A DNA stretch of 64,000 nucleotides, taken from contig NC_092099.1 of the NCBI RefSeq assembly GCF_045679555.1, forward strand, positions 9,904,076 to 9,968,075, given 5' to 3'. The number at the start of each line of letters is the position of its first letter. Position 1 is the stretch's first letter. The stretch is from Salvelinus alpinus. Its lineage: Eukaryota; Chordata; Actinopteri; Salmoniformes; Salmonidae. Below the pieces are notes generated by a model that did no database searches, was not told the DNA's origin, and worked only from the letters and a program-made list of their open reading frames with translations. Positions 1 to 25,037 of the stretch are shown in pieces. The position numbers and the translations under genes are program-made.

Positions 1-512
1 TTCCTTAGAAATATGAATATTCAGCAACATGTTTGAACAGAATATAAACTTTCTGCACTTCCCCTTGTCTCAGTATCTTTCCATACATAAACTTCGAATT
101 CACCATTCATTGACCCCCAAAATGTACAATTCTTATACAAGTAAAGTAATAACTATGTTCTAATATGATGACAGGAAAAATTCTACTTCAAGCCAGAATC
201 CAACAGGTAGAAAAGTGAATGTTTCTGTCTTTCAACTTCATAATTGATAGATGTCAGTGGAGTTATGTTTGTAACATGCCCTATGTTTGACAGCCACACT
301 TTAGGATAGTCAGACAGGGCATCTCCAGAAGAAGATTGAGGGGCTTTACCTCAGTGTGAACCAGAGGAAACACTACCTGTACTGTTTGACAGGTATGGCC
401 CAACAACAATATGACCTCAAACACATTATTAATCAAGCAGTAAAACTGATTTGTGAAATAAAATGCATTAGTTATACACATCATACCATGTTTATGATCA
501 AATGTAGGCATG
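1..512. repeat. 512-bp duplicated segment, copy 1
   Basis: This segment matches 2156-2667 base for base in length, with about a dozen visible substitutions and no net indel, so identity is roughly 97 percent. The left limit is the window edge, so the true repeat may start earlier. The short open frames inside it (for example minus 281-511, present in both copies) look incidental. I do not recognise the family. Confidence 0.85.
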
Positions 513-984
513 TGCCCTTGATAAAAATCGAGATATATCTTATTGATCTTAATGATAAAAAGTGTCTGGTTTTATGTGTTGATTTCGCTTACTTTTAATA
601 TAAGTGTTTTTATAGAACCTCCTTTAATAGTTTCAGCCATAATCTAATTCTTACCTTAAAATGTAACAATAGTTATCACAGAGTGATAAAAGCAGGGAGT
701 GTGATGGAAATGTATTTTCGTGCCTATGTAATCGTATGTCTAGCACAATGCTACTTTTCTTATAACGCCCTTTTCAGAGTTTCGTCAGGCTTGTATTGAG
801 TTTGTGAAACTCTCTGACCGAGATAGTAAAGCTTGTTTCATTTACTTTAAGTTTGAGTCTTTAGTGGGGAATTTCCACGACACTATCTTAATGATTTTAT
901 TGTTGTTGTTTTTTTTTCTTACACAAGACTGTAATTGCAGTCTTTATGTTGATTGGTTAGGCACACAGTAGTAATTTATTAGAA
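513..984. other. No recognisable gene
   Basis: AT-rich sequence between the first duplicated segment and the first readable exon of the KDZ-like relic. No coding exon, RNA gene or clear repeat was seen. Confidence 0.5.
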
Positions 985-3590
985 TAGCTGACTGAAGATG
1001 TACGAACAGACATTATCACACTCCTGGCAATGGGCTAGAATAAGAGGAAGTTTGCCAACATGGATCATATGTTGGCAAAGAGATATGTGAAGGTATGGAA
1101 TTTTTTTTGGGGGGGGGTGCTTCCATAAAACTTAATTTTTTTACCTGTTTCTTCTTGTATCTGCTTTCTCATTCTTGTTTATCTATTTCTACATGTCTGA
1201 TCTTCTGTTTGCAATCCTGGCTCAGTTTCTTTTATTATTTTTACTAGTCATCTTCGTCGTGACTTTAACATTAATCTGAAGACTGTTGTTTATCTAATTA
1301 AATAACTATGTTTAATTGTTGCCCAATTAAATTAATCATGTAACAGTTAACGAATTACGATCTGGGGCACCACGAGAGTGGTTCTTTAAAGAGTTACCAT
1401 CTCCCGAATCAAACTCTAAAAGGTCTTTACCTATCACATCTATAAACAGTCAACTTATTAATCATAACCTCGTATCATATCACCATTCTGAACAGTCGTA
1501 ACCTCCTTGCATCTGCAAAAACCGAGCCTTACTTATGACTCAGTGCTTCACAAATTGGTTTAATTATTTATTTACTAGCTAATTCAATGGGAACACAGGA
1601 TAAACATACCCACTTTGCATCGGTTACTTACTGGAAACTTCATACGCTGAAAACAGGTCCCTAGCGGAATGACAACAACATTGGAGACCAGCCTACATTT
1701 GAACCTTCACCTATGTTATTCCTTAATTGAATTGTATTTTTTTCAGAATGTCAAAAGACTGAAGGAGGAGACCAGCCTCCTTGAAGAAAAGCGGCACAGC
1801 TGGACATCAACGGCGCTGTGCTACAGGAGTGGGTTGCTGAGGTGCTGCAGTGGCCTGAAGGTATATTAGTTTCTGAACAAATAGAGCAAAAACTCAAACG
1901 GACAACCAGAAAAAGTTTATTCAACCCACAAGCATATATTTATACCTTATGACTTGGCACCACCTTGCATGTCTACGATAAAGCATCATTATCTATTGTT
2001 AGGCAGAAACACAGTATGTTCGTCTCACTGGTAGTGTCATGACCTGCCTAAGTCTAGGACTCTCTTGGGCGTGGAAGTGTGTGTGTGTGTGTTAGTGTGT
2101 GTGTAACTGGCCAGCCTTATCAGGAACTGAAACTAAACTGTTGCTATTTGCCTCCTTCCTTAGAAATATTAATATTCAGCGACATGTTTGAACAGAATAT
2201 GAACTTTCTGCACTTCCGCTTGTCTCAGTATCTTTCCATACATAAACTTCGAATTCACCATTCATTGACCACCAAAATGTACAATTCGTATACAAGTAAA
2301 GTAATAACTATGTTCTAATATGATGACAGGAAAAATTATATTTCAAGCCAGAATCCAACAGGTAGAAAAGTGAATATTTCTGTCTCTCAACTTCATAATT
2401 GATTGATGTAAGTGGAGTTATGTTTGTAACATGCCCTATGTTTGACAGCCACACTTTAGGATAGTCAGACAGGGCATCTCCAGAAGAAGATTGAGGGGCT
2501 TTACCTCAGTGTGAACCAGAGGAAACACTACCTGTACTGTTTGACAGGTATGGCCCAACAACAATATGACCTCAAACACATTATTAATCAAGCAGTAAAA
2601 CTGATTTGTGAAATAAAATGCATTAGTTATACACATCATACCATGTTTTTGATCAAATGTAGGCATGGCCTATGTTATGAATTGATCTAATGTAAAACAT
2701 TTCATTAAACTAATAAATTACATCACCAGAAACAGCAGAGTACCTTGTGAGCCAAAACTCTGCATGGCTTGTTATAATGTTATAACTGCATGACAACCAA
2801 TGCTTTAGAAAGGAGTTGATTGCTTTGTACTCTCTTTGTTTGTGCCTCTATAGTAGCTCTACAACTTATAGTTATGTAACATATCTGGATCTACAGTTCG
2901 TCCAATCACCCCGTTGTATTCAGACGGCAACAAGAGGAGGCATCAGATTCAGAGAAAAATTGTTGAGCACAAGGCAGCCTTGACAGCAGGCAGAGCTGCT
3001 CAGTGGATGAGCTGCTCAATACTAACAACATTGTGCGGCCATGGGAGAGACTTGGCACCAGTAAGTATATGAATGCAGAATGTATCTACTGTGATTACAT
3101 TTTTACCTTCTCATCGCTGTTGCTCTGTTATATACCTCCGAGTTTACATCTCACAGGCAACAGCCATCTCGCCATCAAAAAGGCCATCTTCGACAGACTG
3201 ATGTTGGTGAACAGACTGCAGGAGGAAGAAAGGATCCTGGTGCAGGAGATGAAGAGCCACTGGGAAGCCTACAAAGAGCAGCCGGGAACTCTGGAGGCAC
3301 TGTCCCTACAGCTGCAAGATCAGAGTAAGTTGAGGTTTATACTATTTTTGGACTGAACTTTTTGTCTTGCTTTACAAATACCCTCCACACTGTGGTGGAA
3401 TTGTAAATAATTTACAGTTTTACTTATTACTTTTAGGTAATGCAGTGGAGGGAGGAATGTCCTTCTCTGCATCCTGAAGAGAAGATTGAGTGAACTGACA
3501 CAAGTCCAAGGAAACACCAGGAACACCTACCAAAAGCTGGTCCTATTGCTGAGAGCTCAGATGACAACTGCTATGCTTTCTGAAATCATT
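985..3590 (+). pseudogene. Decayed KDZ/Zisupton-type transposase gene, C-terminal part
   Basis: Five exon-like blocks with plausible splice borders read in order as a helical, charged protein. Block 1 (about 985-1092) ends LAKRYVK before a GT but carries an in-frame TAG. Block 2 (about 1748-1859) reads NVKRLKEETSLLEEKR, then needs a one-base shift to reach LQEWVAEVLQW. Block 3 (about 2897-3061) carries KRRHQIQRKIVEHKAAL, then shifts frame to VRPWERLG. Block 4 (about 3158-3323) reads AIKKAIFDRLMLVNRLQEEE and EMKSHW. Block 5 (about 3437-3590) reads LKRRLSELTQVQGNTRNTYQKL. The order PWE motif, then RLQEEE and EM helices, then a terminal LL..R..EL region resembles, from memory, the C-terminal part of fish KDZ transposases carried by Zisupton elements. 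The stop and frameshifts make it a pseudogene. A domesticated host gene or another transposase class is possible. The catalytic domain would lie upstream and is not seen. Confidence 0.5.
2156..2667. repeat. 512-bp duplicated segment, copy 2
   Basis: Direct repeat of 1-512, lying in the apparent intron between blocks 2 and 3 of the KDZ-like relic. The match ends sharply at the shared AGGCATG, after which the flanks differ. Confidence 0.85.
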
Positions 3591-4429
3591 CACCACCCCT
3601 GCCTCTTTTTCACCTCCCTCGGGAGCAGCCTGGTCTCCTGACGTTGACCCCTGACCCCTCACCTTCTGAACCCATCCAGAGAAATATAATTTGCCTGATG
3701 ATGCGCTAGTGGAGAAGCAATGTCTTATTTCACTGCATTTGTTGCCAAGTTTCCTCACCTCCTCTCCTCCCGTTTCTTCCGGTCGTAGACTATGGCGACA
3801 TCATCAGCTTCTAAAATAAGTAAGTGAAGTAAAGGTCTTCATAAATAAATGCATTAAGCACTAACAAGTCTGTGTGTGTGTGTGTGTGTGTTTCAATCGA
3901 TTACACAGAATGAATGAATTATTTTGACGTAATAAAAATTGTGGATGCAGCCATTGATGCCCCTTGCAACATCACAGCATATGATTTGATAGTTGTTTTG
4001 ACAAAATGAATTGATGTCAAAACGAATTGATGTCTGTTCAATATACAGTTCGCAAACTATAGCCTACTAAGAAAGGCACCTGTACCAAGGCTGATTGATA
4101 TAGGTTATGAGCAGTGAGCCTATCTACTAGTTATGAGCAGTGGATTGGTCAGAACAACTTAGTAGACCTAGTGATTTTCTTGTGAGTAATGAGAAAACAA
4201 TCATCAAAAGTGATGGAAATATTGCATTTTGAAAATAAAATACTTAGATTGAATATGTAGGCAAATTCCGACATCAGTGGACCTGCATTAGGGGTGTCAT
4301 GATGAATTAGGGCATTTTGAGTGGGCTGATACAGTATTGCACTATTTAGGCAGCGCAGGGCTCCTGTTACCATTTGTAACAGGGAACAACTTATTAGGCT
4401 ATAGCTTAATTATATTACCAACTGACCTT
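3591..4429. other. No gene; short TG microsatellite
   Basis: The stretch holds a (TG)n run at about 3868-3892 and otherwise AT-rich sequence. No exon or recognisable element was seen. Confidence 0.5.
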
Positions 4430-4648
4430 CAAATAGGCTACGAACAATTTCTTCGACCTCATGGCTTCGTTTTTGCGCTAACATGCAAAGTCAACTGTGA
4501 GACCTTATATAGACAGGTGTGTGCCTTTCGAAATCATGTCCAATCAATTGACTCCAATAAAGTTGTAGAAACATCTCAAGGATGATCAATGGAAACAGGA
4601 TGTACCTGAGCTCAATTTCGAGTCTCATAGCAAAGGGTCTGAATTCTT
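4430..4648. mobile_element. Tc1-like transposon end fragment
   Basis: Closely matches 16550-16785 inside the Tc1-like element of itgb2 intron 2 (shared stretches include the ACCTTATATAGACAGGTGTG and GAGCTCAATTTCGAGTCTCA segments). Only this part remains. It stops exactly where another Tc1 family begins at 4650, so the second element inserted into the first or joined it at a TA. Confidence 0.75.
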
Positions 4649-4649
4649 A

Positions 4650-5335
4650 CAGTACCAATCAAAAGTTTGGAAACACCTACTCATTCAAGGGTTGTTCTTT
4701 ATTTTTACTATTTTCTACATTGTATAATAATAGTGAAGAAATAATACTATGAAATAACACATATGGAATCATGTAGTCATGTAGTCTTTGTGAGACGCAG
4801 AGTAGGTGTGTGGATGTGTGGATCCCACCATGAAGCATGGAGGAGTAGGTGTGATGGTGTGGGGGTGCTTTGCTGGTGACACTGTCTCTGATTTGTTTAG
4901 AATTCAATGCACACTTAACCAGCATGGCTACCACAGCATCCTGCAGTGATATGCCATCTCATCTGGTTTGCGCTTAGTGGGACTATAATTTATTTTTCAA
5001 CAGGACAATGACCCAACTCACCTCCAGGCTGTGTAAGGTCTACTTGACCAAGAAGGAGAGTGATGGAGTGCTGCATCAGATGACCTGGCCTCTACAATCA
5101 CCCGACCTCAACCCAATTGAGATAGTTTGGGATGAGTTGGACCGCAGAGTGAAGGACTGTTGGAAAAGCATTCCTCATGAAGCTGGTTGAGAGAATGCCA
5201 AGAGTGTGCAAAGCTGTCATCAAGGCAAAGAGTGGCTACTTTGAAGAAATCTAAAATATAATTATTACTACATGATTCCATAAGTGTTATTTCATAGTTT
5301 TGATATCTTCACTATTATTGTTCAATGTAGAAGAA
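4650..5335 (+). mobile_element. Tc1-like element, internally deleted and 3'-truncated
   Basis: Begins with the terminal inverted repeat type CAGTACCAATCAAAAGTTTG after a TA. The plus strand keeps the transposase C-terminus at 5008-5190, including the [11 protein letters not shown] motif that holds the final catalytic Glu of the DD34E triad. Subterminal inverted sequence recurs at about 5280-5335, but the right terminal repeat is lost. The catalytic core is missing, so the element is dead. Confidence 0.8.
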
Positions 5336-6635
5336 TTTAAGGAGCATCAGGTACTGTCAAGTAATGTCTACCCAATGGCAGGCGTGCCCATCTTTTTGTG
5401 AGAAATTACACTGGTCACATAAAACATTTACAAAGTATTTATAAAGTATAAATAGCACTCACTTTAAATTAGGGACTGCAAAAACACAATGATTAGGCGA
5501 ACACACTATTTGCAAATGCCTTATACATGGTTTTTTACTAAATGTTCTGATGAAGGTCGACTGACCAAAAGCTCAGCTTCTATTATTATTATTTTTGCAT
5601 TTGACTGGAAGTGTGTTGAGGCTTTTTCCAGTTTAGCATTTTGATTCTAGCACCTTTGACTAGTTGGTTTTGGGTGTGCGGCCTATTATTTATTACTGAA
5701 GGTTAACATAACGTTTTACACATTTTTTACAATTACAGAGGACGTGTTATGTTCCGCTTCTTGTGACGAATCCTTTTAATCGAGAGTTTGTGTTATTTAT
5801 TGTGAGAAAGACACAGGAAGTCAGTGTTGAGCCTTCTCTGTGCAAAGTGTGATAAAGTATGATATAAACTCAAGTGAAAATGCAAAGTGCATGGGTGCAC
5901 TGTGCATTGGATGAAGCATTCCAACCAGACTTGCACCCAGATGGTGCAATCGATGCCATTGACAAAATACTGAACAAATATATAAAAACAGCATAGAATC
6001 ATTTAACAATAAATCAGTTGCCAACAAGGCCACTGCCAAGTCAATACATCAAGGTATGCTACACTTTAGGGAACAATACAGCGCAACCTGATACAACAGT
6101 GTGTTAACAATTGATTGCATGTGCTCTCTCTATACGAACAAACATAGCTTGCAATTGCTCTATAGCTCATTTAAAGACAAAGACTTTGATTCATTTAAGG
6201 TCATAATTCTACCCCCCCCCAAAAATGGTTTAGTCCCGCCCCCTTGTTACAAAAGGCTGTGTTGCTTCATACTGTTTCTAGGGCTGGGATAATCCCAGAA
6301 GTAAAATTATCTGGGGAAGTTTGTCATTTCCTGTTTTACTTTTGGGGATAATGCTGTTAAAAAAATAGGCCTTGCTCTCATTTCTGGGTTTGGAAATCAG
6401 TTTTTGGCAAATTTCATGAATAGATGCATGCTTCAAAATATGTACAAACGGAGTACAAATCCGAGAAGTCCCTTCCGTGCTCCGTTTCGCATAATTTGAT
6501 TTGGACTCATACTCCGACCCTCCCGTGCTCCAATTTTCATGCTCGGAGCAAGGAAGTGTTAATTTTGAGAAACACCCCAGGAGCTACTGCTGCTCTTAAT
6601 CATGTAATTCTACATGAGCTTTGACCAGGGGCGCC
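5336..6635. other. No recognisable gene
   Basis: AT-rich sequence with scattered homopolymers. Open frames on either strand are short and lack splice or family support. Nothing identifiable. Confidence 0.45.
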
Positions 6636-7384
6636 ACTTTGGTTTTAGAAGTTGGGGGGACATAACCTAGCAGAGGATCTGGGGGCATCTAAAGCTCATT
6701 TCCTGAATTTTTACCTAATCCAATATGCCGTCTCTATTTAGAACAAAAAGTAAGCAAAATGCCCACAGTCATCAAGCTAGGTAAGAGATCATTATTACAT
6801 ATGTTTTTGAGATTAATAGGACTGAACTAGATCAAAGGTAATTCAATAATAAATAGTATGTTGCACCTTTAACCAAAAGCCTAACAAATTAACAACTCTT
6901 GAAAAAATACAAAGACTTTTGCATCAAATTTCAGCCAGACCTGACCAGCCAGCCCGAGCCGCCTGCATGCTCGACCCCCACCAGTTTAGTCAATAACTCA
7001 ACTCTCTCCCAACACAATTTCCTTCCCAGTTCTCACTTTTCATTTTTTCATTCTCAAGGGAAAGGTTTGGAAACAACAACAAAAAACACACCAAAAAAAA
7101 CATACACCTCAAATATACATTAACACACAGAAACAGCAAATCCCCCATATAAATTAATCTTATAGGCCTAATAGTACTGTAGAGCTCTTTTTACTTGCAC
7201 ACAATATAGCTGGGTCGCCCCATCCTGTTCCTAGGGGTCCACCACCCTGCAGCGCCCCAACCCAACACACACCACTCAGCTTTCATTTTTTGGTTTTAGG
7301 CGTGTTAGGCCAAGGCCAGAGTGAGAACTCACAGGACGGCAGACCCCAGGGCCAGGACTGAGCAGCCCAGCAGCTAGGGATTCC
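6636..7384. repeat. Probable dispersed repeat, class uncertain
   Basis: Begins near a GGGGCGCCACTTTGG motif that I recall as a common salmonid dispersed repeat. The part next to 7385 probably belongs to the 3' region of the L1 remnant. No terminal repeats or target duplication could be matched within this stretch. Confidence 0.3.
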
Positions 7385-8540
7385 CTAAATAGGTATCTCC
7401 CCTGACGTGGGCATGTTTTCAATACAGACTCCGTTTGATCGAACTGTATTCCATCCAGACTTTATGAAACTTGCCAGTATACCCTTAATCTGGTAATAAG
7501 TCAAATCTCGTAATACATAACTTGACATTATGGGAGGATAACCAACCTTCCAATGAATGGCAATGCATTTCTTAGCCACTATAAATGCTTGGTTACAGTT
7601 TCTTCAGAAAAAAAGTCTCCAGTATCAACATTTCCAAGAAAACAAAAATAGGAGGGAGAATCTGTAGACATGCTGAGATAAAAGAACATACTCTTTGCCA
7701 GAATTCAGCCAGCCTTCACAACATTTACATTTTAGTCATTTAGCAGATGCTCTTATCCAGAGCGACTTACAGTAGAGTGCATACATTTTATTACATTTTT
7801 AAATACTGAGACAAGGATATCCCTACCGGCCAAGAGCAGACGCTCTTATCCAGAGCGACTTACAGTAGAGTGCATACATTTAATTACATTTATTTATTTT
7901 AATTTTTTTAATTTTTTATTATTATTATTTATTTTATTTTTTTACATACTGAGACAAGGATATCCCTACCGGCCAAACCCTCCCTAACCCGGACGACGCT
8001 ATGCCAATTGTGCGTCGCCCCACGGATCTCCCGGTTGCGGCCGGCTGCGACAGAGCCTGGGTGCGAACCCAGCCCAGCCTGGGCGCGAACCCAGAGACTC
8101 TGGTGGCGCAGCTAGCACTGCGATGCAGTGCCCTAGACCACTGGGCCACCCGGGAGACACAAGACCACAGCATATGCAAATATGTCCCCTTTTGTGCTTT
8201 ACCCCTCATGCAGAGTAATACAATTTCTGAGTGCATGATATTCAGTTTCACTGGCATATAGTACGTTCTATGGATGGTCTTAAATTGCAGTAATTTATGT
8301 CTGAGATGATATGAACATGACTGGGCATTCTAACATCTGTACCCATTTATCATCATCAATAGCTTCTTCCAGGTCTTCCTCAAATATGAGTTTTTGTTGT
8401 TGTTTTGTGTCATCGGGAAAAGCCTCTATCAACCCTTGATACAGTTTGGAAATCAACTTTGGAGGTGTGTCAAACTGCGTTAAAATAGCACCTGGCTTGT
8501 CCAGTGTTTGCCGCACAGAGAGAATAAAGTCTTGCATCTG
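7385..8540 (-). pseudogene. LINE-1-type ORF2 C-terminus, broken and split by a SINE
   Basis: Read on the minus strand, 8537-8295 encodes a segment with GLIEAFPDD and DDDKWVQML. The next part (8257-8160, another frame) has MHSEIVLLC...KGTYLHMLWSC, the Cys/His cluster seen near the end of fish L1 (Tx1-like) ORF2 proteins. A SINE then intervenes (about 7725-8160). Beyond it 7579-7385 reads MAKKCIAIHWKV, which resembles the extreme C-terminus. Frameshifts, loss of one expected Cys and the SINE make it a dead 5'-truncated copy. Reverse transcriptase and endonuclease domains are absent. Confidence 0.75.
7725..8160 (-). mobile_element. tRNA-derived salmonid SINE with duplicated tail
   Basis: The tRNA-like head lies at the right end on the minus strand (about 8090-8158) and the body matches the full-length copy at 62275-62740, including GGATATCCCTACCGGCCAA and CCAATTGTGCGTCGCCCCAC. 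The tail motif with ATCCAGAGCGACTTACAGTA and the GAGACAAGGATATCCC segment each occur twice (about 7741-7850 and 7836-7975), so about 95 bp of the tail is duplicated. It interrupts the L1 remnant. Confidence 0.8.
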
Positions 8541-9020
8541 AAAAAATTCCCCTCAGCTCCGTCACAGAATAGTATTCTCTGGCTGCCTGACCCTGCTGAG
8601 ACCCCTGTCCCAATCCGATTCTCCTAAGATGAGGCATTATCCAAGAATAGAATCAATGGTTCAATAAATGAAATGACCATTATTCCCAGATCCTACACCG
8701 TAGCTTTAAGCTTAAGCTGCAGTCCTGTAGCTGCTGTAGGTCTACCCATCAATTCAAGATGGACATTCTTATAATTCACAGATATTAGTATACTGCAAAA
8801 TTCACCTGAGCTCTGTAGACTGGTCTTCCCTGGCTGTCTGACACTGCTGGGACCCCTGTCACCATCTGATCCCGCTAAGACATGATGAGCAGTGTTGTGT
8901 ACTGACTGTGCACTAGAGGGCCTCATTCCCGAGGGATGCCTGCGAGACCTGCGGGTCCCAATAGAGATCATTGCGGTTTGGTCGGCATCTTTCATGCTGC
9001 GGGAGGTCAAACAGATGACT
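8541..9020 (-). other. Unidentified sequence with two imperfect 80-bp copies
   Basis: Two related segments (about 8550-8632 and 8807-8886) share a pattern around GGCTG.CTGAC.CTGCTG and ACCCCTGTC. The minus strand keeps a 105-codon open frame at 8693-9010 with no recognised domain. It could be 5' sequence of the L1 remnant or a separate decayed gene. No function is assigned. Confidence 0.35.
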
Positions 9021-10395
9021 TTGGGATGAAAATATTTTTGTTGTCCCGTAAATTATTTGGAAACGGTCCTCTTTCTGCTTTGTATGCGTTAGCCTACCTA
9101 TTGTATTAAAATCACATATTTTTCGCATTATTCACACACTCAGAATTGGATGCTTCAACATCAACCTCTTCATGTTTCCATTTTTGGCATGGATTATTTT
9201 TGGCCATACTGGTATCGTCATAGCCCTATCTGTTTCCTTCCAAATACTTCCTGTATGCTTTTTACTAAATAACTGTTCATCTCAAGCAGTTGGTCACCCA
9301 CATAGAGAGCACACCCATGACAGTGAGTTGAGGGTTACATAGGAGCAGCAGCACAATGACTCTTGTGAGTAGCGTCCATACAGCTGTATTTATAGTGTAT
9401 ATTTGTGTGATACATTTTTTAATTTAACAATTGGGACTTTCTATCTTTAGGAGAAGATACTTGTGATTAATGTTTTAAAGTAGACTAATAATAATGTAAT
9501 ATTGTGCCATAGGAGATCAAGTATTTAGGTTCAGGATTTATATTTATCAGCCTGTAAGGATTTACATAAAATAAGTCCCCATTACACTTGAGGCATATAG
9601 TATACCATATGATTATTCCATATATTACTACAGCACATACAGTATATACAGCATAGGCCTAGAATGTGAAGCTAGCACCAATGTGTAACTGTACCCTGAG
9701 ATAATTTGGTTGATTAATAAATACATTTCAAAATATAAATAAATAAGAAGAACTAACATTGTAATTCTAATGACCAAGTAAAGAAGCTAAACAGACACTC
9801 TGTGAAAATAAATGACAGCAACTATCCAAAAGTATCACAAATGAAAGTTCATTGCCTGTTTTATCAGGCTTTTATTAGTTTATTCATAGCCGACAGTGGA
9901 GCATTTAATGTTTCTAATATTAACTAATTTAGTTTACTCATATTTGTGGCAGATTTCTCACCATTTCCTAAATGATAGTAAGGCAAAAAAGGGAGATCAC
10001 TCATGCCTAAGAGGAGTGAATTGCTTAAGTACTTCTAGCCAACTATTTAAGAAGTCAGATATTTCACAAGAGTTTGGGACAATTTCCCAGACCCAGATCA
10101 AACCTGTTCCTGAATGAAGAGTACTCTCAATGTCCAGGAATTCAGCCCCATAACTTTGTAGACTCATATGTACTGAATGACTGATTGTCTTCCAATTCAC
10201 AACCTGTTAGCGATACCTCACTGGGCGGTACATTTAAAACAAAAAAAATGTTTTCTTAGATACCCTCCTGGATAAATAATGGTAATGAATAATTTAAATA
10301 CTGGCAATGGAGGACATTTAATTTAACAACAGCTATGCTTTTGAAAGATCATTTTATCTCCTTTACTCTCAGTTCATATTAGTGGCTTTGTCTTC
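9021..10395. other. No recognisable gene
   Basis: AT-rich sequence. No exon with splice support, RNA gene or clear repeat was seen. Confidence 0.45.
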
Positions 10396-11500
10396 AGCAG
10401 GGGAGGCTCCTCAGAGGAGGAAAGGGAGGACTACCAAAATATATAGTGAAACATAAAAAGTTATCCTTTTTAGATAAAACGAAATAAATATAACTAAATG
10501 ACTAGTAATAAAAACGAAATATAGTCCATTTGGAAAGTATTCAGACCCCTTCAATTTTTCCACATTCAAGTCCAAGTCAAGGTAAGCTTTCGGTTTTATT
10601 AATTTATTGCCACCCGGGTCCGCCGGTGTTACTGCTAAACTACAATGCTGTACACTGTAGCGGGTTTAATAACAGGTTAGTTCTAGTAGCTATTGACAAT
10701 GGCGTTAGCTAATATGGTCACAACGATGTAGGGGCTGCATGAGGGGTTGTGGTATAAAAGTTTGGAGAGTTTTTTTTGCCTGGTTACAGACAGCTGTTGT
10801 GTTGGGCACTGAAGCGAAGGGAAAGCATGAGAGGAGGAGAGCATGTGATGTGAGAAGGAATTATACAACGAGCAATGCGACGATGCTGTCTGTTTTTGGC
10901 TGCTATGAAAGTGAAAGATGCACTATGCAGAAAACGCTCTGCCATTTCCTGGTTGCTAAAAATCTAATAGTTATCCTAATTTCAGTTTATGTGACAAAAC
11001 GAACAAGTGTAGTGTAGATAACCATTGTACCATGTAAACCGCTGTGAAATGTATTTTTCATAACCAAAAATATTGTATTTTCAGCTGTTTAAAGCTGGCG
11101 TAAAAAAACGATAGTAGAAGACGCAAAAGCGAAACTTGGAAACGGGAAGCCACACGGTCCCGTGTGGCTCAGTTGGTAGAGCATGGCACTTGCAACGCCA
11201 GGGTTGTGGGTTCATTCCCCACGGGGGGACCAGGATGAATATGTATGAACTTTCCAATTTGTAAGTCGCTCTGGATAAGAGCGTCTGCTAAATGACTTAA
11301 ATGTAAATGCGAAGCGTAGATATAGCGCACATAAAACAGATCTATTGCTTCTTAGACTTGCTTTCAAGGACAGATCTATAACTCACATTTCTATATGAAT
11401 TTTGTTGGGTCACCCAAAAAGTTACATATTGCAGCTTGAACTCTATGTGCTGCTGATCAGGGGTGTATTCATTCCGCCGATTCTGATTGGATGGGGGGGT
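10396..11500. repeat. Composite salmonid repeat, hAT-like, with nested insertions
   Basis: Starts with CAGGGGAGGCTCCTCAGAGG and includes a GTTTGGAGAGTTTTTTTTGCC block and a GGGGTGTATTCATTCCGCCG block, three landmarks I recall as parts of one dispersed salmonid element. A Tc1 terminal fragment (about 10515-10560) and a SINE (about 11155-11310) lie inside. Assignment to hAT is from memory; terminal repeats with an 8-bp duplication were not demonstrated. Confidence 0.4.
11155..11312 (+). mobile_element. tRNA-derived SINE with polymerase III A and B boxes
   Basis: The head reads TGGCTCAGTTGGTAGAGCAT (A-box region) and GGGTTGTGGGTTCATTCCCC (B-box region), as in a tRNA. It is followed by a short body and the tail CGCTCTGGATAAGAGCGTCT common to many fish SINEs. 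It is not a functional tRNA gene because the downstream body replaces the acceptor stem. Confidence 0.8.
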
Positions 11501-11572
11501 AGATCAGCTTTAATATTGATGGATTGTGGCTTCCATCAACAGTATGTAATTGTCTGCCTCATTTCCAATCCC

Positions 11573-11620
<48 letters not shown>

Positions 11621-11621
11621 T
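11573..11621. repeat. (AT)n microsatellite
   Basis: About 22 TA/AT dinucleotides in a row. It gives a spurious poly-Ile-Tyr reading on the plus strand. Confidence 0.95.
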
Positions 11622-11634
11622 CCACATATACAGT

Positions 11635-11880
11635 ACCAGTCAAAAGTTTGGACACACCTTGTAAAATTCTAAAAACCTGTTTTCACTTTATCGTTATGGA
11701 ATATTGTGTGTACATTGCTGAGAATTCTTCTTATATTTAATCAATTTTAGAATAAGGCTGTTACGTAATGAAATGCGAAAAAAGTCAAGGGGTCTGGATA
11801 CTTTCCAAGGGCACTGCATATGCACACAGTACTAGTCCAAGGTTTGGACACACCTACTCATTCAAGGTGTGGCCACCAAA
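11635..11880. mobile_element. Fused terminal fragments of two Tc1 families
   Basis: The left end is the family that starts CAGTACCAGTCAAAAGTTTG (as at 4650). It runs directly into the right end of the family that ends GTCAAGGGGTCTGGATACTT (as at 16925 and 29280). A second left end of the first family follows at about 11828. No transposase sequence remains. Confidence 0.7.
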
Positions 11881-12099
11881 TATTGACCCTCAGAGACAGT
11901 AGTTGATATTGCTCCGAATATTGGACAGTGGCCATGTATGCATCAGATTCTAATAGTACAGGAGCTCCTACAGTGTATGTTTATTTACAGTACACTTTTA
12001 CGGGTGCTTGAATGGTAAATACAGATGACTGTAATAGTCTTTGACATTTGGTCATGATTGATGGAGTGACAAATGGCTGTTCCCTCTTTCTGTCACCAG

Positions 12100-12102
12100 G
12101 AA
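12100..12102 (+). promoter_or_regulatory. itgb2: Start-codon context and acceptor of first itgb2 coding exon
   Basis: An acceptor (TGTCACCAG) ends at 12099 just before GAA-ATG, so the start codon lies in an exon preceded by an untranslated exon that I could not place. The ATG at 12103 begins a hydrophobic signal peptide and is the only start keeping the phase of exon 2. Confidence 0.7.

Positions 12103-25037
<12,935 letters not shown>

Noticed and set aside
11155..11240. Candidate tRNA gene
   Set aside because: It has A and B boxes but runs into a SINE body and tail, and no acceptor stem closes.
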